From positions 363,342-427,341 of the forward strand of contig NW_005197648.1 of the NCBI RefSeq assembly GCF_000372725.1: a DNA stretch of 64,000 nucleotides, written 5' to 3'. This DNA is from Emiliania huxleyi CCMP1516 (taxonomy: Eukaryota > Haptophyta > Isochrysidales > Noelaerhabdaceae). The notes below the pieces were generated by a model. The model ran no database searches. It had not been told where the DNA came from and saw nothing but the letters and a program-made list of their open reading frames with translations. Numbering within the stretch: position 1 is the stretch's first letter; each line of letters begins with the position of its first letter. Positions 51,775 through 62,717 of this stretch are shown here, piece by piece. A program made the position numbers and the translations under genes.

Positions 51775-53165
51775 CTCTCTCTCTCTCTGATCACACACAC
51801 ACACACACACACACACACAATGCGCAGTATGTAATATGAATTGCGCCGAGTCGCGGGTGTCTTCTATTGGTCGATGTTGTTTTCAGTACTTGGAGCACTT
51901 GGAGGTTGTGGAGTGCAGCGCAGTCTCCAGTCATCAACCTCACAGTTCTTTTTACTTTTTCCGCCAGTCCCGTGCCCAGAGTCGAGTCTCGAGAGCGTGT
52001 CTCTGTCGGGTGTGTTCTGTGTGTAGTCTGAGCAGTATCGTGCGAGGGAGCTTTCTCTAAGTCTAACATATTTTTCTTGCATTTTTGCTCTCTCTGCTAA
52101 GAGAGCAAGCTGGCAGCCCACTCGTGCAAAGAAAAACATAACCCCGGACCCAAGTAGACGACAAGCACAGACACACAGACAGTCGAGATACGAGAAGGGA
52201 GAGAGACCGCGCAACAACAGTCAGTGCGTCAGAGAAGTCACACAAGTCAGCGCACTCACGGCACCCTTTTAGCGCATAGTCACCGCTTTACAGTGGTGTT
52301 TTTGTCGCATCGGCTGCAGCCTCTGCTTGGGCCTGGGGCGGATACACTGTGCAAAAAATCTGAGACGAAGAACGTCGGTTCAAGTTTGGCAAACGCTAAA
52401 CATGGGCGATCCAGCGCTTCCTTTTCGATTGGACGGACGAAGTGATCGCGGAAAGCGCGGGAGCGCATTCGGTGGTTCACCATATGCCGAGCCTGCTCGG
52501 CCTGCACGCGCGCGCCTCGCCCGAGCGCAGCCACCGTGCGGACCTGGCCAGCCTGTTCCTGGCTCGTGCCCAGCCTCTCCTTCCGCTGCCGCCGGCCTCG
52601 CAGTCCCGCCTGCCATCACGCTGCAGAGCTTGCGTAGACGCCACAGACGCCAATTCTGCAGCCCACAGCCCTGACAACTGAGAGCGAGGGCCAGCAGTAT
52701 ACGACGACGACGACATCTCACACCCCGCGCTGGCCAGCGCCATCAGCCCCTCGCGGCCCGGCCCAACCAGGGCCCAACATCCCTTCGCCTCGCCTCCAAT
52801 GCCTCCAATCAATGTCGCACCTCTCTTCTTCAGCGAATGCAGCGGCAGCACCACGTCAGAGGCCGGGCCGATGGGCGGACCTGCATGCCCAGCCATGCCC
52901 CCACTCCCCACCCGCTTGGATCGATCAGCTGACAACTCCACCCAGCTCCACCACCGCGTGTCGTGTCATGAAGCATGAGATAGACATGAGAAAGCATGAA
53001 CCATCGAAAGGTCTGGTCTCCAAGAAGGACTCTCAGCGCCCGCCGCGCGCGCCCGCGCCCCGCCCCTTTTGGTTTTGCGCAGCAACACCTTAAATTTCAT
53101 GGCCCTCCAAATTCAGATCGGAGCGTAAAAGATTCTAACTTTTACGGAAACGGCCAAACGGGGCC
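51578..53165. other. Gene-poor stretch
   Basis: Starts with a 17-base G run (51581), then CCCTCT/CT (51701-51790) and CA (51793-51818) microsatellites. Copy 2 of the promoter-like block follows. Frames at 52400-52680 (plus; one reads FDWTDEVIAESAGAHSVVHH) and 52477-52941 (minus; GGIGGEAKGCWALVGPGREG) each look partly protein-like; I cannot decide between them. Confidence 0.4.
52073..52345 (+). repeat. Duplicated promoter-like block, copy 2
   Basis: Same ordered words as 46310-46430 but more widely spaced. It also carries CCGGACCCAAG and CAGTCGAGA, words found just upstream of the U2SURP start (47730-47760). Confidence 0.6.
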
Positions 53166-54179
53166 ATGGCCGACGCTCGCGATGGCCCGTCCGTTGCGGC
53201 CAGGCTCAAACTGTGCGCGCAAGCCACAGGAGAGGCGGTGGCGCCGCAAGACGAGGCGATGATTCGCATCCTCTCGCGGCTCGCCGTGGAGAACAACTGG
53301 TGGAGCTTCAGCGTCAACCCGACGCCCACGGGCAAGCAGTTCATTGTCCAGCCCCAGTCCCAGTGGGAGAGGGACAGGGAGCGGCAGCAGGCCAAGGAGG
53401 GCAGTGCCCCACCGCAGCCTGTGCCTGCTGCCACTTCCGCCGCGGCACCGCCCGCAGCACCGCCTGCCGCCGCTGCAGCTCCGGCAGCAGCACCGCAGGC
53501 ACACCCGCAGCACCAACAGGTGCAGCAACCCCAGCCCAACGAGTCGCCGGAGGGGTGGACCAGGGTTGGGAAGGGCGGCATGCCGGACAGGTTCACCATG
53601 AGGAACCATGGCCGCAAGCCGCCGGGCAAGGCGGTCAAGCGCAAGCCTGACCGCCAGCCCGCACCCAAGGGAGGTGGACCCCCACCCCCCTCTCCCAAGG
53701 TGAACAAGAACAGGCTGAGTGCGCTGGGCGCTGGCCCTTCTGGCACCAGCGGGAGCCACGAGCGCGCACCGCCGCGCTCCCCCTCCCCCTCCTCGCCGCC
53801 TGCCAAATCACCGCGGCCATCTGCGCCTGCTTCCGAGTATGACTCCGAGCTCGACCAATACTTTTCCGACGCCGAGGCGCGGGATAGGGTGGCAGGGGTT
53901 GTGCACGACGCAGTGCAGCAGGCTGTGATGCAATACGGCTATGACGACGAGCTCTTCCAGGATTGGAGGGACGGCAAGATAGGCGAAAAGGACTTGCCGG
54001 AGGAGGTGATGGCTATGACTTTGGACCTTTGCGAGAGGTGGCGAGCGGAGCAAGAGCGGTGTAGGCGCGTCCACGCGGCGCAGCGGCTCTCCCGCGACCC
54101 CGGCCCCTCTCGTAGCCGCAGCCGTAGCCGCAGCCCCAACTCTTGCCGCTCTTCCGTGTCGGGTTGTGACGAGGGGTGA
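53166..54179 (+). CDS. Unrecognised protein with RS-like tail
   Basis: A single-exon frame of 337 aa from the ATG at 53166. The N-terminal domain (residues 1-70: EAMIRILSRLAVENNWWSFSVNPTPTGKQFIV) looks folded; then comes a Pro/Ala/Gln linker, the block EGWTRVGKGGMPDRFTMRN, a basic region, an acidic helical segment (SELDQYFSDAEARDRVAGVV to DELFQDWRDGKIGE) and a short SRSRSRSRS tail. I do not recognise it. The frame is bracketed by the same 13-base word AGATCGGAGCGTA (53117-53129 and near 54279), so the unit may have been inserted or duplicated as a block. A host gene or an element's ORF are both possible. Confidence 0.5.
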   Translation: MADARDGPSVAARLKLCAQATGEAVAPQDEAMIRILSRLAVENNWWSFSVNPTPTGKQFIVQPQSQWERDRERQQAKEGSAPPQPVPAATSAAAPPAAPPAAAAAPAAAPQAHPQHQQVQQPQPNESPEGWTRVGKGGMPDRFTMRNHGRKPPGKAVKRKPDRQPAPKGGGPPPPSPKVNKNRLSALGAGPSGTSGSHERAPPRSPSPSSPPAKSPRPSAPASEYDSELDQYFSDAEARDRVAGVVHDAVQQAVMQYGYDDELFQDWRDGKIGEKDLPEEVMAMTLDLCERWRAEQERCRRVHAAQRLSRDPGPSRSRSRSRSPNSCRSSVSGCDEG

Positions 54180-54575
54180 GGGGACACGGATTGAAGATCC
54201 CTCACACCAAGATCGTGCAGGGCGGGGACACACGTCCCTAAATCCCATCTCGTCTCAGAGTTTGACCGTTTTCTTTAGATCGGAGCGTAGAGAAGAAAGA
54301 AAAGAAAGAAAGAAAACAGACAACCCAAGGGAGGGATGGGAGGACGGCACGCCGCCACCACACAGAGCGTATAGCGGAGTGGGCCCGTCACGTTTTTCTC
54401 GCCAAGTGATCATATTCTTTTTCCGCTATTCTTATCCAAAACAGGGTCTATATTCTCGAATATGACAAGAATACAGCTCTAAATAGGGTCTGTGTTCTCA
54501 AATATTCTTTACATTCCTGCTGAAAATCGCTGAAAATCGCTTCGAAAAAGAATATCGGAAGAATAACGTGTAGAG
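54180..54575. other. AT-rich intergenic stretch
   Basis: Notably lower GC than its surroundings. Two copies of a GGGTCT.T.TTCTC.AATAT word occur at 54443-54505, and ATTCTTTTTCCG-like words lie in inverted orientation at 54413 and 54545. It may be an old element remnant into which the transposon at 54576 inserted. Confidence 0.4.
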
Positions 54576-55461
54576 CTCTGGGGGGAGGCGAGGGCCCTAG
54601 GGGGTACCCATGCGGGGGGGAGATGGGGTCCCCCAGCCCGCCGCAGGCGCCGATTTTTTTGGCATTTTCTTTCTTTATTTTTTACTTGTTTTCATGGGAA
54701 TTCGGCGACTTGCGGCCATGCTATCACGCCTTGCGACAGCCTGTCGGCGCTGCTGACCGTGCCATGCTGCTCAACTGACCGCCTGCATAGCTCGCGGCCT
54801 TAGTCTTCGGCATTCAGTGACGACCTGATCGTACGGCCAGTAGGAAGGTGTCCCCAGCGCGTGCACGCTTCTGACGCAATGCGCGTCACAAACTGCCTCG
54901 GATTGGCTGCTGGCACTCTCGAGGCTATGCCTACACAGCCTCGCGCGCATGGGCAGTCAAGAGGGACCACGCACCTTCTCAGGACAGCGCCGGTGCCTCT
55001 CTCTTGGACCGGCAAACGTGGTGGTCTCGTGTCACCGATGTGCGACCAGTGCGGCATCGCGCCATCGACAGCTCTGAACTGCGCCTCACCACTGACCGGG
55101 AAGGCCGCCAAGTGGGTCAGCACCGGTCGCACATTGTGGCAGCAGTCAGCAGCGCATGTCTGATAGCTAGAGCAGCAGCATCAGGGTCGCAGGGTCGGAT
55201 CGTGTCAAGCCTCTCGCCCGGCCGGCCGCGTGCAGACGTCGGCCTGTTTGCTGTCTGGAGTGATCTGTCGGCGGTCAGTCAGTACGACCGATCAGGTCGG
55301 AGTTTTCTGATGGTTGGAGGGTCTATCTGTATGTACTCCTCGAGATCTCTCCAAATCTGCCCTCTACTCAACCGTACTCATTCGGGAAGTCGGTGCTAGT
55401 AGAGACTAGTAGAGCCGGAGCCCCGTTTCCGCACTGCTGCGCGGCGCACCTCCCCCCAGAG
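54576..55461 (+). mobile_element. Non-autonomous DNA transposon, copy 2 (hAT-like ends)
   Basis: 886 bp, same orientation as and almost identical in sequence to 38356-39263. The left end is CTCTGGGGGGAGGCG; the right end is its complement with a few bases lost. It is flanked by an 8-bp near-duplication, GTGTAGAG (54568-54575) and GTGTACAG (55462-55469). Low divergence between copies suggests recent movement. Confidence 0.88.
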
Positions 55462-55685
55462 GTGTACAGACCAAAGTGGGCCCCGAGTTTGGAAAAGGCG
55501 ACGGACGCTTGCGTCCTAGCCTCCAACAACGCCTCCCCGGCGCAGAGGGGCCCCCGGAGGGACGCTCAACCGCTCCACATGCCGCTTGCGCCGAAATCTC
55601 TCATGTAGATACCCGGGTAGGAATTCCTCCTCATTCCCAGCTTCGCAGCCCGTATGCCTCGCTGCCGCCACAGCCCTTGACACAT
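55462..55685. other. 5' region of RIC1
   Basis: The RIC1 frame is open back to 55476 but without an ATG. Known RIC1 proteins start with a short hydrophobic strand before the propeller, so a small upstream exon may lie here. Confidence 0.35.
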
Positions 55686-58600
55686 ATGCAGCGCCGCGAC
55701 TTTTCAACCCAGGTAGTGGATGTCAAGCCGCACGCCTCGCTCGTGGCGGTCGCCTTCCCGCGTCTCATCTGCGTGTGGTCTGACTTCGGCCAGCATATCC
55801 CACGGTGCGAGTCTGGACCTCTGCCGGGAGGCACGCTCGCTGCCAGTGACGCGCTGCAGCAGCTAGCTTGGCATCCGAGCGGAGACAGGCTCGCCGCGTT
55901 GACGCGACACGCCCAGGTGATCATTTTCGTCCTCGATGACGATCCTGCCGGTGGTAACAAACTGCGCCTGCTCCGCGTCCCCGCCGCACCTGGTCCACTC
56001 GGCGGTGGCGCCAGCCTCGCCGTTCCGCCGCTCGGCGAGACCTCGATGGGCGGAGACGGCGGCGGTTTGCTTGTTGGGGCGGGCGGCCCCACGTCCTTCA
56101 CGGCTTGGAGCTGGGGCGGTGACTCCAGGCCAGCCGGGCGCTTCACGGCGGCGGTGCAAGCCGCCCTCGGCACGGCTGCGGCCAGCCCTCCTCCGGCCTT
56201 TGGCGAGGAGGAGGGCGGTGGCGGCGGTGTCGCCGGCTCGCAGCGCCGAGTTGGGGCGGCGCCCAGCAGAGGGCGCGTCCCTGCCGCCGTTGTGCGGAGG
56301 GGCGCCACCTCGGCCGCTCCTCGGTCCGGCCCTGCGACGCCGTTGAGCAGCCCGACGCCGTCGGCAGACCCGTCGCCCGCCGCGGGACGAGTCGGCGGCT
56401 CGGCGGCCGGCGAGTGCGTCGTCGGCTGTGACGACCTCGCCGTCTGCTCTCGTGCAGGCGTGTGCGTCGTCGTCGCCGGCGGCGGCGCGGCTCTCCTCTG
56501 GCACGCTCCGCTCGTGGGCGTTGGAGGGGAGGCCCCCCCTGCTCCTCCCCGCTCCACCGCCTCGCCGACGCCCCTGCGGCTGGAGAGGAGCGACGACTGG
56601 CGCACGCAGTCGCTCGCCGACGCGCTAGCCGACGGAGCGCGGCAGCCGGCCGAGGCCGGCGGCGGCGGCGGCAGAGGCCTCCCGTGCGCGAGGCTGCGCG
56701 TGCACGGCGCGGAACGCGCGTCAGTGTCGAGGAGCCGCGCCCTGGTTGCCGTCGGCTGCACGTCCGGCGAGGTTGTGCTCTTTGCGCTCCCTCCCGCCGC
56801 CCCCACGGGCGCCTCTGCCGTCATCGCACCGGCTGCTACCCTCTCTTTGGCTCCGTGGGGCATCGGCGAGCGCATGTCCGGCCCGGTCGGCGCACTGGCC
56901 TTCTCCTTCGACGGCGGCCGTCTGGCCGTCGGCTGGCGCGGACCGCGGGGCGGGCTGGCGGTCTTCTCCTCGGCTGGCGCGCTGGTAGCCGCGTGGCCAT
57001 CGGTCACTGCGCAGCAGCCGGCGGGCGGGGCACCGAGTGCGCCGCCAAGAGAGGGGCCTTTCGGAGGCGCCGGGTCCGCGTGTGGCACGTCTGCCGGGGG
57101 AGGAGGGCTTGCTGGAGAAGGGCGGCTCGACCCGACGGGGCCGCACCCCGCTGCAGTGACGGCCGTCGCTTGGGCCGGGGAGGACGCGTCGGTCTTCGTC
57201 GGCAGCCGGATTTGCGTCTCCAGCGCCGCGTCTGGCGCATGCGGTAGCGGCGCGGGCAGCGCGGCCCTCTGTGCGGATGTCTTTGCGGATGGCCTCTCCG
57301 CGGATTGCAGTTGTGCCGGCGAGCGGCACAGCGTGTTTCGCTTCGACGTGTGGCGCGAGGCGTCGCCCGCTTCCGCTCGGGTTCGGGCGGCGGCGGCGGC
57401 GGCGGCGCGTCCCTCGCCGCTGCTCCTGCTGGGCCGCACGCACGCGCTGGTGTCGAGCGCGGACCCGCACTGCTTAATGTGGCGCCGCCTCTCGCCGCCG
57501 TTGCAGCCGAGCGCTGCGGGGCCGGGCCTGCTGCGGCGCGGCGCCGTGTCTCCTGACGGCCGGCGCGTCGCGCTCGCCGCCGCGCGTGGAGTGGCCGTTC
57601 GCCGCATCGACGAGGCCGAGATGTTACCGGCGGATTGGCGCGTGGCTTTCGACCCTCCGGCGCGCCGCGCTCGCCCTGTGGCATCGGCAAGCGCCGCGTC
57701 GCTGTGCGTGGAAGAGCTGCGCTGGCTGGAGGAGGAGGACGGCGCTTGCGACGTGCTGCTCGCCATCGGTCGGCCGTCGGCGGGGGTGGATCGGCCCGGC
57801 GTGCGGCGGCCTGGCACGTGGGGAGTCAGCGACGCTTTGGCGTCGGTTGGATTCGCTGAGCCCCTGCCGACACCAGACACGTATGCCGCTCGGCACGCCG
57901 GGACGGGCCCGCTCGAGCTGCGTGCGCTCGATTGCGGCACCATGCGTTTGTTGCTGCATTTGCCGCTGCCCGTTCGCGGTGTGGTCTGGGGCTGCTCTAG
58001 CGTTCCTGCTGCGCCGTCCCTCCTCGCCTTGGGCTGCGAGCAGGACTCTGGCGCGCAGGCAATCTGCCTTGTCACCATCACGCGCTCGCCTCCCGCGAGG
58101 CTCCACGCACAAGCCGTGCGGGTGAGAGACCAACCATTCACCACTTCCCGGTCGGCTTCCCACCCCGACACTCTGCTGCGCGAGTGGCGCCGCTGTTCTC
58201 CTCTGTAGGTGTTGACGCCTCCCCATCCGGCGGCCTCACCCCTCTGTGGTCTGAGCTGCGCGGCCGTCGCTCCTCTGGCGGCGGCCGCGCACAAGCGCAC
58301 GCCGCTCCTCGAGCTGCTCCTGCTGTCTAGCGACGGCCGCCTCTCGCTGCTGCGCTTCGCCACTTCGTGCGGGGGTGCAGCAGCGCCGTCGCGCACGCCT
58401 CTCGTCGAGCCGATTTGGCCTGCCGCATTGCCGCGGTCGCAGCGCGTGCATCAGTGTTGGCACTTAGCGGGCGCGGCGTGGGCCGAGGAGGAGCGCAGCA
58501 CGTGGTTTTACAGATGGGACGGTGGCGGACTCACTGCTTCGACGCGCCCTGGCGAGGAGGACCGCGAGGTCGAGGCGGTCGTCGCGAGCGGTCCCGGAAG

Positions 58601-59303
58601 CGTGCACCTCACCGAGTGGCAAGGCGAGTCGACGGTGACGTGCGAGATTCCCCTGCTGCCTCAGCAGCGTGAAGTGGCGCCCGTCGCTATCCTCCCCGAC
58701 TGCCACGCGCTCATCGGCATCGGCCCGCCAGAGCTCAACGCAGCTCAGCTAGGGCCGCCTCTGGTGGCGCAGCCGCTGCTCCACCGCAGCTTGCGGTGGC
58801 TCCTCACACACCAGCGACGCGCGGCGGCAGAGCGCCTCGCGCGCGGCCCGGGCTGTTTCCGCCGCCGCCATTGCCTCGAGCGGTTACTGCACGAGGCGAC
58901 GGTCGAGGCGCACAAGAGCTGCCCTCTAGGCGAGGGGGCGCGGCCGCTGCTCTCAGACGTCGCGCTGCTGCTGCTGCGCGCACTCCTTCCGGCGGAGCGT
59001 TCGCGCGTGATAGCAGGCTGTGCGCCCTTGTCGGAGCCCTCTCACTGGCCAGTTCTGTTTCGGGCTTGTGGCACCCCCGACGAGCTGCTCAGGGCATCAC
59101 TCGCTGCCGGAGACACTCGAGGAGCAATGCTCTTGCTGCTGCCAGTGCTCGTCGAGTGCGGCGTGTCTCAGTGCGAAGCCGCGTTGCGGGCGGTCCGGCA
59201 GGCTGCCCTGTCTGCGGGCCAGCCACAGACGATCGCCGACGTCGAGCGGTTCGAGCGACGGCTCACGGCCGCCGGGGCCGGACGCGAAGCGGTCGTTTCT
59301 TAG
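55686..59303 (+). CDS. RIC1: RIC1, Rab6 exchange-factor subunit
   Basis: RIC1 pairs with RGP1 as the guanine-nucleotide exchange factor for Rab6/Ypt6 at the Golgi. The exons are 55686-58121 and 58209-59303 with an 87-bp GT-AG intron; 1176 aa from the first ATG (human about 1420), so the N-terminus is probably incomplete. The N-terminal half is a beta-propeller with Ala/Gly/Pro-rich loops (LQQLAWHPSGDRLAALTRHAQ, VGALAFSFDGGRLAVGWRG, AVSPDGRRVALAA). The C-terminal half is the RIC1 helical domain: LLHRSLRWLLTHQRRAAAERL, CLERLLHEATVEAHKS, LLSDVALLLLRALL, SHWPVLFRACGTPDELLRASL and DVERFERRL. It converges on SEC24, with 293 bp between stops. A 921-codon antisense frame across it is a composition artefact. 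Confidence 0.85.
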
Positions 59304-59596
59304 TGGACAGTGTGGGCTTGAGTGCGCTTTATTGGCCTCGCGCTTATATGTGACCCGTCTGTGCTTTGAAACTGTGTGTTGCAGAGCTTTAGTTACATGC
59401 ACATGCACCTAGCAGACCAAAAAACATATTTGTTGTTTCGCGCCCAGACAGGCCTGCTCGCGATCGCTCGAACGGGATCTTGTGTGAAATTTGTGGGCTT
59501 CAGCCTTCACATAGGGCCTTGGCAACCCCGATCCCCGTAAAATGCGGAAAGGCACCCCCACTCTCTGCCGCGCCCTCGATTTGAGCCACCTCGCTC

Positions 59597-62476
59597 TCAC
59601 AGACGGCTCCTCTGGTCGGACAGGAGCTGCAGGAGGAACGGCTCATATGCGTTGGCGAAGAGTCGCGAGAAGAAGCGCTCCTCCGACGGCGAGCCGTGCA
59701 CCAGGACGGTGAGGGGCGCATGGGAAGGCCGCTGCGAGCGAAGGGTGGCGAGCAGCGAATGCATGCGGTCCACCGCGCTGTTCGCCCCCTCGGGCAGGAG
59801 GTCGGCGCCGTCCGCGGGGCGCGGGGTGCCGAAGAGCTGCTCGAGGAAGGCTGGCGACGCCTGCGCACCGACCCAGAGCGACAGCTCTTGCAGCGTGTCG
59901 AGCAAGAGCACGCTGCTCGGCGAGACCTCGCTCCCTCGAGGCAAGAGCTGCTCGCGGGTGGCGGCGCTTGGAGCGAGGGTCGCGGCCGCCGCGCCCTCGT
60001 CGGGCGCCTCCTCGGCGGCGAGCGCAGCGTCGGCCAGCGGAGGCGCCTCTGCCCCTTCCACCGGAGCCCAGCCGTCCCCGAGAGAGCGCTCGTGCACGAC
60101 CAGCAGCCGGGGGGCGAGGGCGAGGCAGGCGAGGTGGGTCGGCAGCAGTCGGAAGCCGTGCGCGAAGGCCGCGAGCGAGTCGGGCGAACGCGGGCCGGCA
60201 GCGGACGCAAGACTGGGCGTGTTGAGCGGCGGCATCGTCGAGAGTGCGAGCGTCAGGAGGGGGAAGAGGGCGAGGGGGCGGAAGAGGACGAGCTCGTCCG
60301 CCGTCTTGCGCATCGGCGGCGGGCAGAGCTCGCGCTGCGAGACGATGCTGTCGAGGAGCGAGTCCTTGAGCTGCTCGCGCACCGCTGACAGCGGCTTGGT
60401 TTCGGCGGCGGCGAGCGCGAGCTTGGCAATGAGGGCGATTGCGACGGGCGGGTTCACCGACTGCGCCAGCGAGCGGAAGCTATCGGCGACCGGGATCTCG
60501 CGGGTCGACACGCGGATCCGCCGCTCTCCCGCGGGGCCAGAGTAGAGCAGCGCCGACTGGACATACGCCGTCTTGGCCGGCAGCGCCTTCTTGTCGTCCG
60601 TGTGGCGCAGCTCGGCGGCAAAAGTGGCGGCGCGGTCGACGCTCGGGAGGAGAACGATGGAATCGTCGCCCGCGCCGTCCTCCCCCTCCGGATCCGGGCC
60701 CATCCCCGACAGCGGCCGCAATCCCACCACCCTGAGGCCCTGCGACGTGCGCAAGCGCAGCACCGCATCAACCGCGGCGTGGCTGACACTCAAGCCCTCG
60801 CTCAGCGCCTCCTCCAGAGCAGCGCCAGCGGGACGCGCGCCGTCTTGGTCCGGCGGCACGTAAAACAGCCGCCCGCCGCTGATCTTGGGCAACTGCGCGA
60901 GAGATGCGACGTCCACGAACCCCGACCCCGGAGCCGCGACGAGCCGCACCGCCAAATTTGCGTCTGCACAGCCACGAGCAATCCGTTTCAGCGCCTCGCT
61001 CTCCGGCCGAGTGCAGCGCTCCAGCTGGGCGGCCAGCTCCTTGCCGTCGGGCGGTTGCGGCGCCGCGTGAGCAGACGGCAACTTGCGGCTCTGCGCCGCG
61101 CCGCTGACGGAGAGGACGAAGAGGTCTCCCGAGCTGGCAGCGGCTGTCACAATGGCGCGCGCAACCTCGACCGCGGCCTCGAGCGAGACCGCACCAGCCG
61201 ACGCGGCCGCATCCCCCGACGCCTCGGCAGCGAGGCGCGGCAGCTGCTCGAGCAGCTCCTGCAGCTCGGTCAGCCGCTCCCGGATGGAGTACAGCGGCGG
61301 CTCTGCGCCACGCGGCAGGGCGGGTAGACCCTCGGCCGACGGTAGCATCAGCTCTACGGCGGGCGCGCCGCCCGATGGGTCGCGCAGCCGGTGCAGCCGC
61401 GCCGTCGCGTCGAAGCTGACGACGGCGACGCGCTGAGGCCCGAGCGAGGAGGCGTCGGCGTCGGCGTCGGCTGCTATCCGCGCGAGCGCCTCCTTGGCAG
61501 CCGCACACGCGGAGGAGAGGGCGCCCGAAGCGACCGCGGCGGCGGTGGTCTCGAGCGCGATCACCAGCACCCGCGGGCGCGCGTCGGCAGCCGTCGAGTA
61601 CACAAGCGCCTCTTCGCCCGAGAGCAGGTACTCCACGTCCGCATGGACGAGCTCGAGCCTCCCGAGTGGCACCGCTCCGGCAGCCTGGGCGGGCGCGGCG
61701 GGACTGCTCTTCCAGCCTCCCCACCATCCGCCGCCGCCGCCGCCGCCCCCCTGCCCGTGAGGCTGCGGGTGCTGGGGGTGGGGCGGCCGAGGCAGATCGT
61801 TGACATGGTTGCACAAGTTGCACTCCCACTTGGCAGCATGCGCCCAGATCTGCGCAAACGGGTTGAGATAGCCGTTGCACGCCGAGCACCGACACACGAG
61901 TGGCGGCGGCGGCGGCGGACGCCAGCCGCCGCCCGCGTCGAGGGCTGTGGCCGCGGCTGCCCCAGTGCTGGCGTGCGGATCAGAGACTTGGACGGCCTGG
62001 GCAGCGAGCGGCGCGACGAGGCAGCCAAGCGGAATGCCGAGCGAATGCTGCAGCGGCGCGGTCTCGGCCGCGGCCGCGCTAGACAGGGCGAGCGCCTCAT
62101 CCTTGGCCGCGCGAAGCGCCGCCGCCTGTCGCGCGTCGAGCCGTGGAAAGGCAGTGGGGTGGAGCATGGGCCGCCCGCCGAGCCCTTGGCGGGACGGAAT
62201 GCGAGTGAGGTCGTGGAAGACCGGCATGTACCCTGGCGCGTGCCTGTGGCCCGGCGGTGCCGCCATTCCGTGACCGGGAGCCGGCGGGTGATGCAGAGGC
62301 AGGGGCTGCTGCGAATAGCCTGGGTGCTGCGGCTGAGGCTGGCCGTACGACTGCGGCTGCGATGGATGAGGTGGCCAAGGCTGCCCGGAAGCCGGACCGT
62401 CGCTCCACTGGCCGCCGCGCAGGCGGAGCAGAGACCCGGCCAGCGATTGCACGAGGAGGCTTGGCGTGAGCCACAT
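59597..62476 (-). CDS. SEC24: SEC24-like COPII cargo-binding coat protein
   Basis: SEC24 forms the inner COPII coat with SEC23 and selects cargo leaving the ER. A single-exon gene of 959 aa starts at the ATG at 62476. Domains in order: Pro/Gln/His-rich N-terminus; a lead-in HSLGIPLGCLVAPLA; the zinc finger with CxxC pairs (CRCSACNGYLNPF and WECNLCNHVNDLP); the trunk (vWA-like; VLVIALETTAAAV, VAVVSFDATARLH, LYSIRERLTELQELLEQLP, LFVLSVSGAAQS, CADANLAVRLVAAP, LPKISGGRLFYVPP); beta-sandwich and helical domain (YVQSALLYSGPAGERRIRVST, VAIALIAKLAL); and gelsolin-like end (SSVLLLDTLQELSLWVGA, LTVLVHGSPSEERFFSRLF). Length and order match SEC24 (human 1032-1268 aa). Which paralogue class it belongs to is not clear. 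Confidence 0.9.
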   Translation of the reverse strand: MWLTPSLLVQSLAGSLLRLRGGQWSDGPASGQPWPPHPSQPQSYGQPQPQHPGYSQQPLPLHHPPAPGHGMAAPPGHRHAPGYMPVFHDLTRIPSRQGLGGRPMLHPTAFPRLDARQAAALRAAKDEALALSSAAAAETAPLQHSLGIPLGCLVAPLAAQAVQVSDPHASTGAAAATALDAGGGWRPPPPPPLVCRCSACNGYLNPFAQIWAHAAKWECNLCNHVNDLPRPPHPQHPQPHGQGGGGGGGGWWGGWKSSPAAPAQAAGAVPLGRLELVHADVEYLLSGEEALVYSTAADARPRVLVIALETTAAAVASGALSSACAAAKEALARIAADADADASSLGPQRVAVVSFDATARLHRLRDPSGGAPAVELMLPSAEGLPALPRGAEPPLYSIRERLTELQELLEQLPRLAAEASGDAAASAGAVSLEAAVEVARAIVTAAASSGDLFVLSVSGAAQSRKLPSAHAAPQPPDGKELAAQLERCTRPESEALKRIARGCADANLAVRLVAAPGSGFVDVASLAQLPKISGGRLFYVPPDQDGARPAGAALEEALSEGLSVSHAAVDAVLRLRTSQGLRVVGLRPLSGMGPDPEGEDGAGDDSIVLLPSVDRAATFAAELRHTDDKKALPAKTAYVQSALLYSGPAGERRIRVSTREIPVADSFRSLAQSVNPPVAIALIAKLALAAAETKPLSAVREQLKDSLLDSIVSQRELCPPPMRKTADELVLFRPLALFPLLTLALSTMPPLNTPSLASAAGPRSPDSLAAFAHGFRLLPTHLACLALAPRLLVVHERSLGDGWAPVEGAEAPPLADAALAAEEAPDEGAAAATLAPSAATREQLLPRGSEVSPSSVLLLDTLQELSLWVGAQASPAFLEQLFGTPRPADGADLLPEGANSAVDRMHSLLATLRSQRPSHAPLTVLVHGSPSEERFFSRLFANAYEPFLLQLLSDQRSRL

Positions 62477-62717
62477 CGCCTCTCGTGGCCGGGCGTGAAC
62501 AGGGCGTGAACAGCAGCTCCTGACCACGGCGCCGCAGGCGCCTGTTGATAGGTCCAGGTGATAGCCCTGGATAGGCAATGCATACGCCTAGTTGGGCCTC
62601 GGATCGCCCGGCCGCGTCCCGGTGCTCTGCCGTCGGATTTGTGACGCCGCCGCACCGCGCCGCGGCCGGGGAGCTCTGGGAGGTTCAGTGTCAGTGTATA
62701 TATTGTAGAGATCAACC

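Noticed and set aside
49969-51816. 615-codon minus-strand frame
   Set aside because: It is antisense to U2SURP exons and introns, Arg/Ala/Gly-rich, and crosses simple repeats.
55631-58396. 921-codon minus-strand frame
   Set aside because: It is antisense to RIC1. GC-rich codons leave few stops on the opposite strand; the composition is Arg/Ala/Pro/Ser shadow with no domain.
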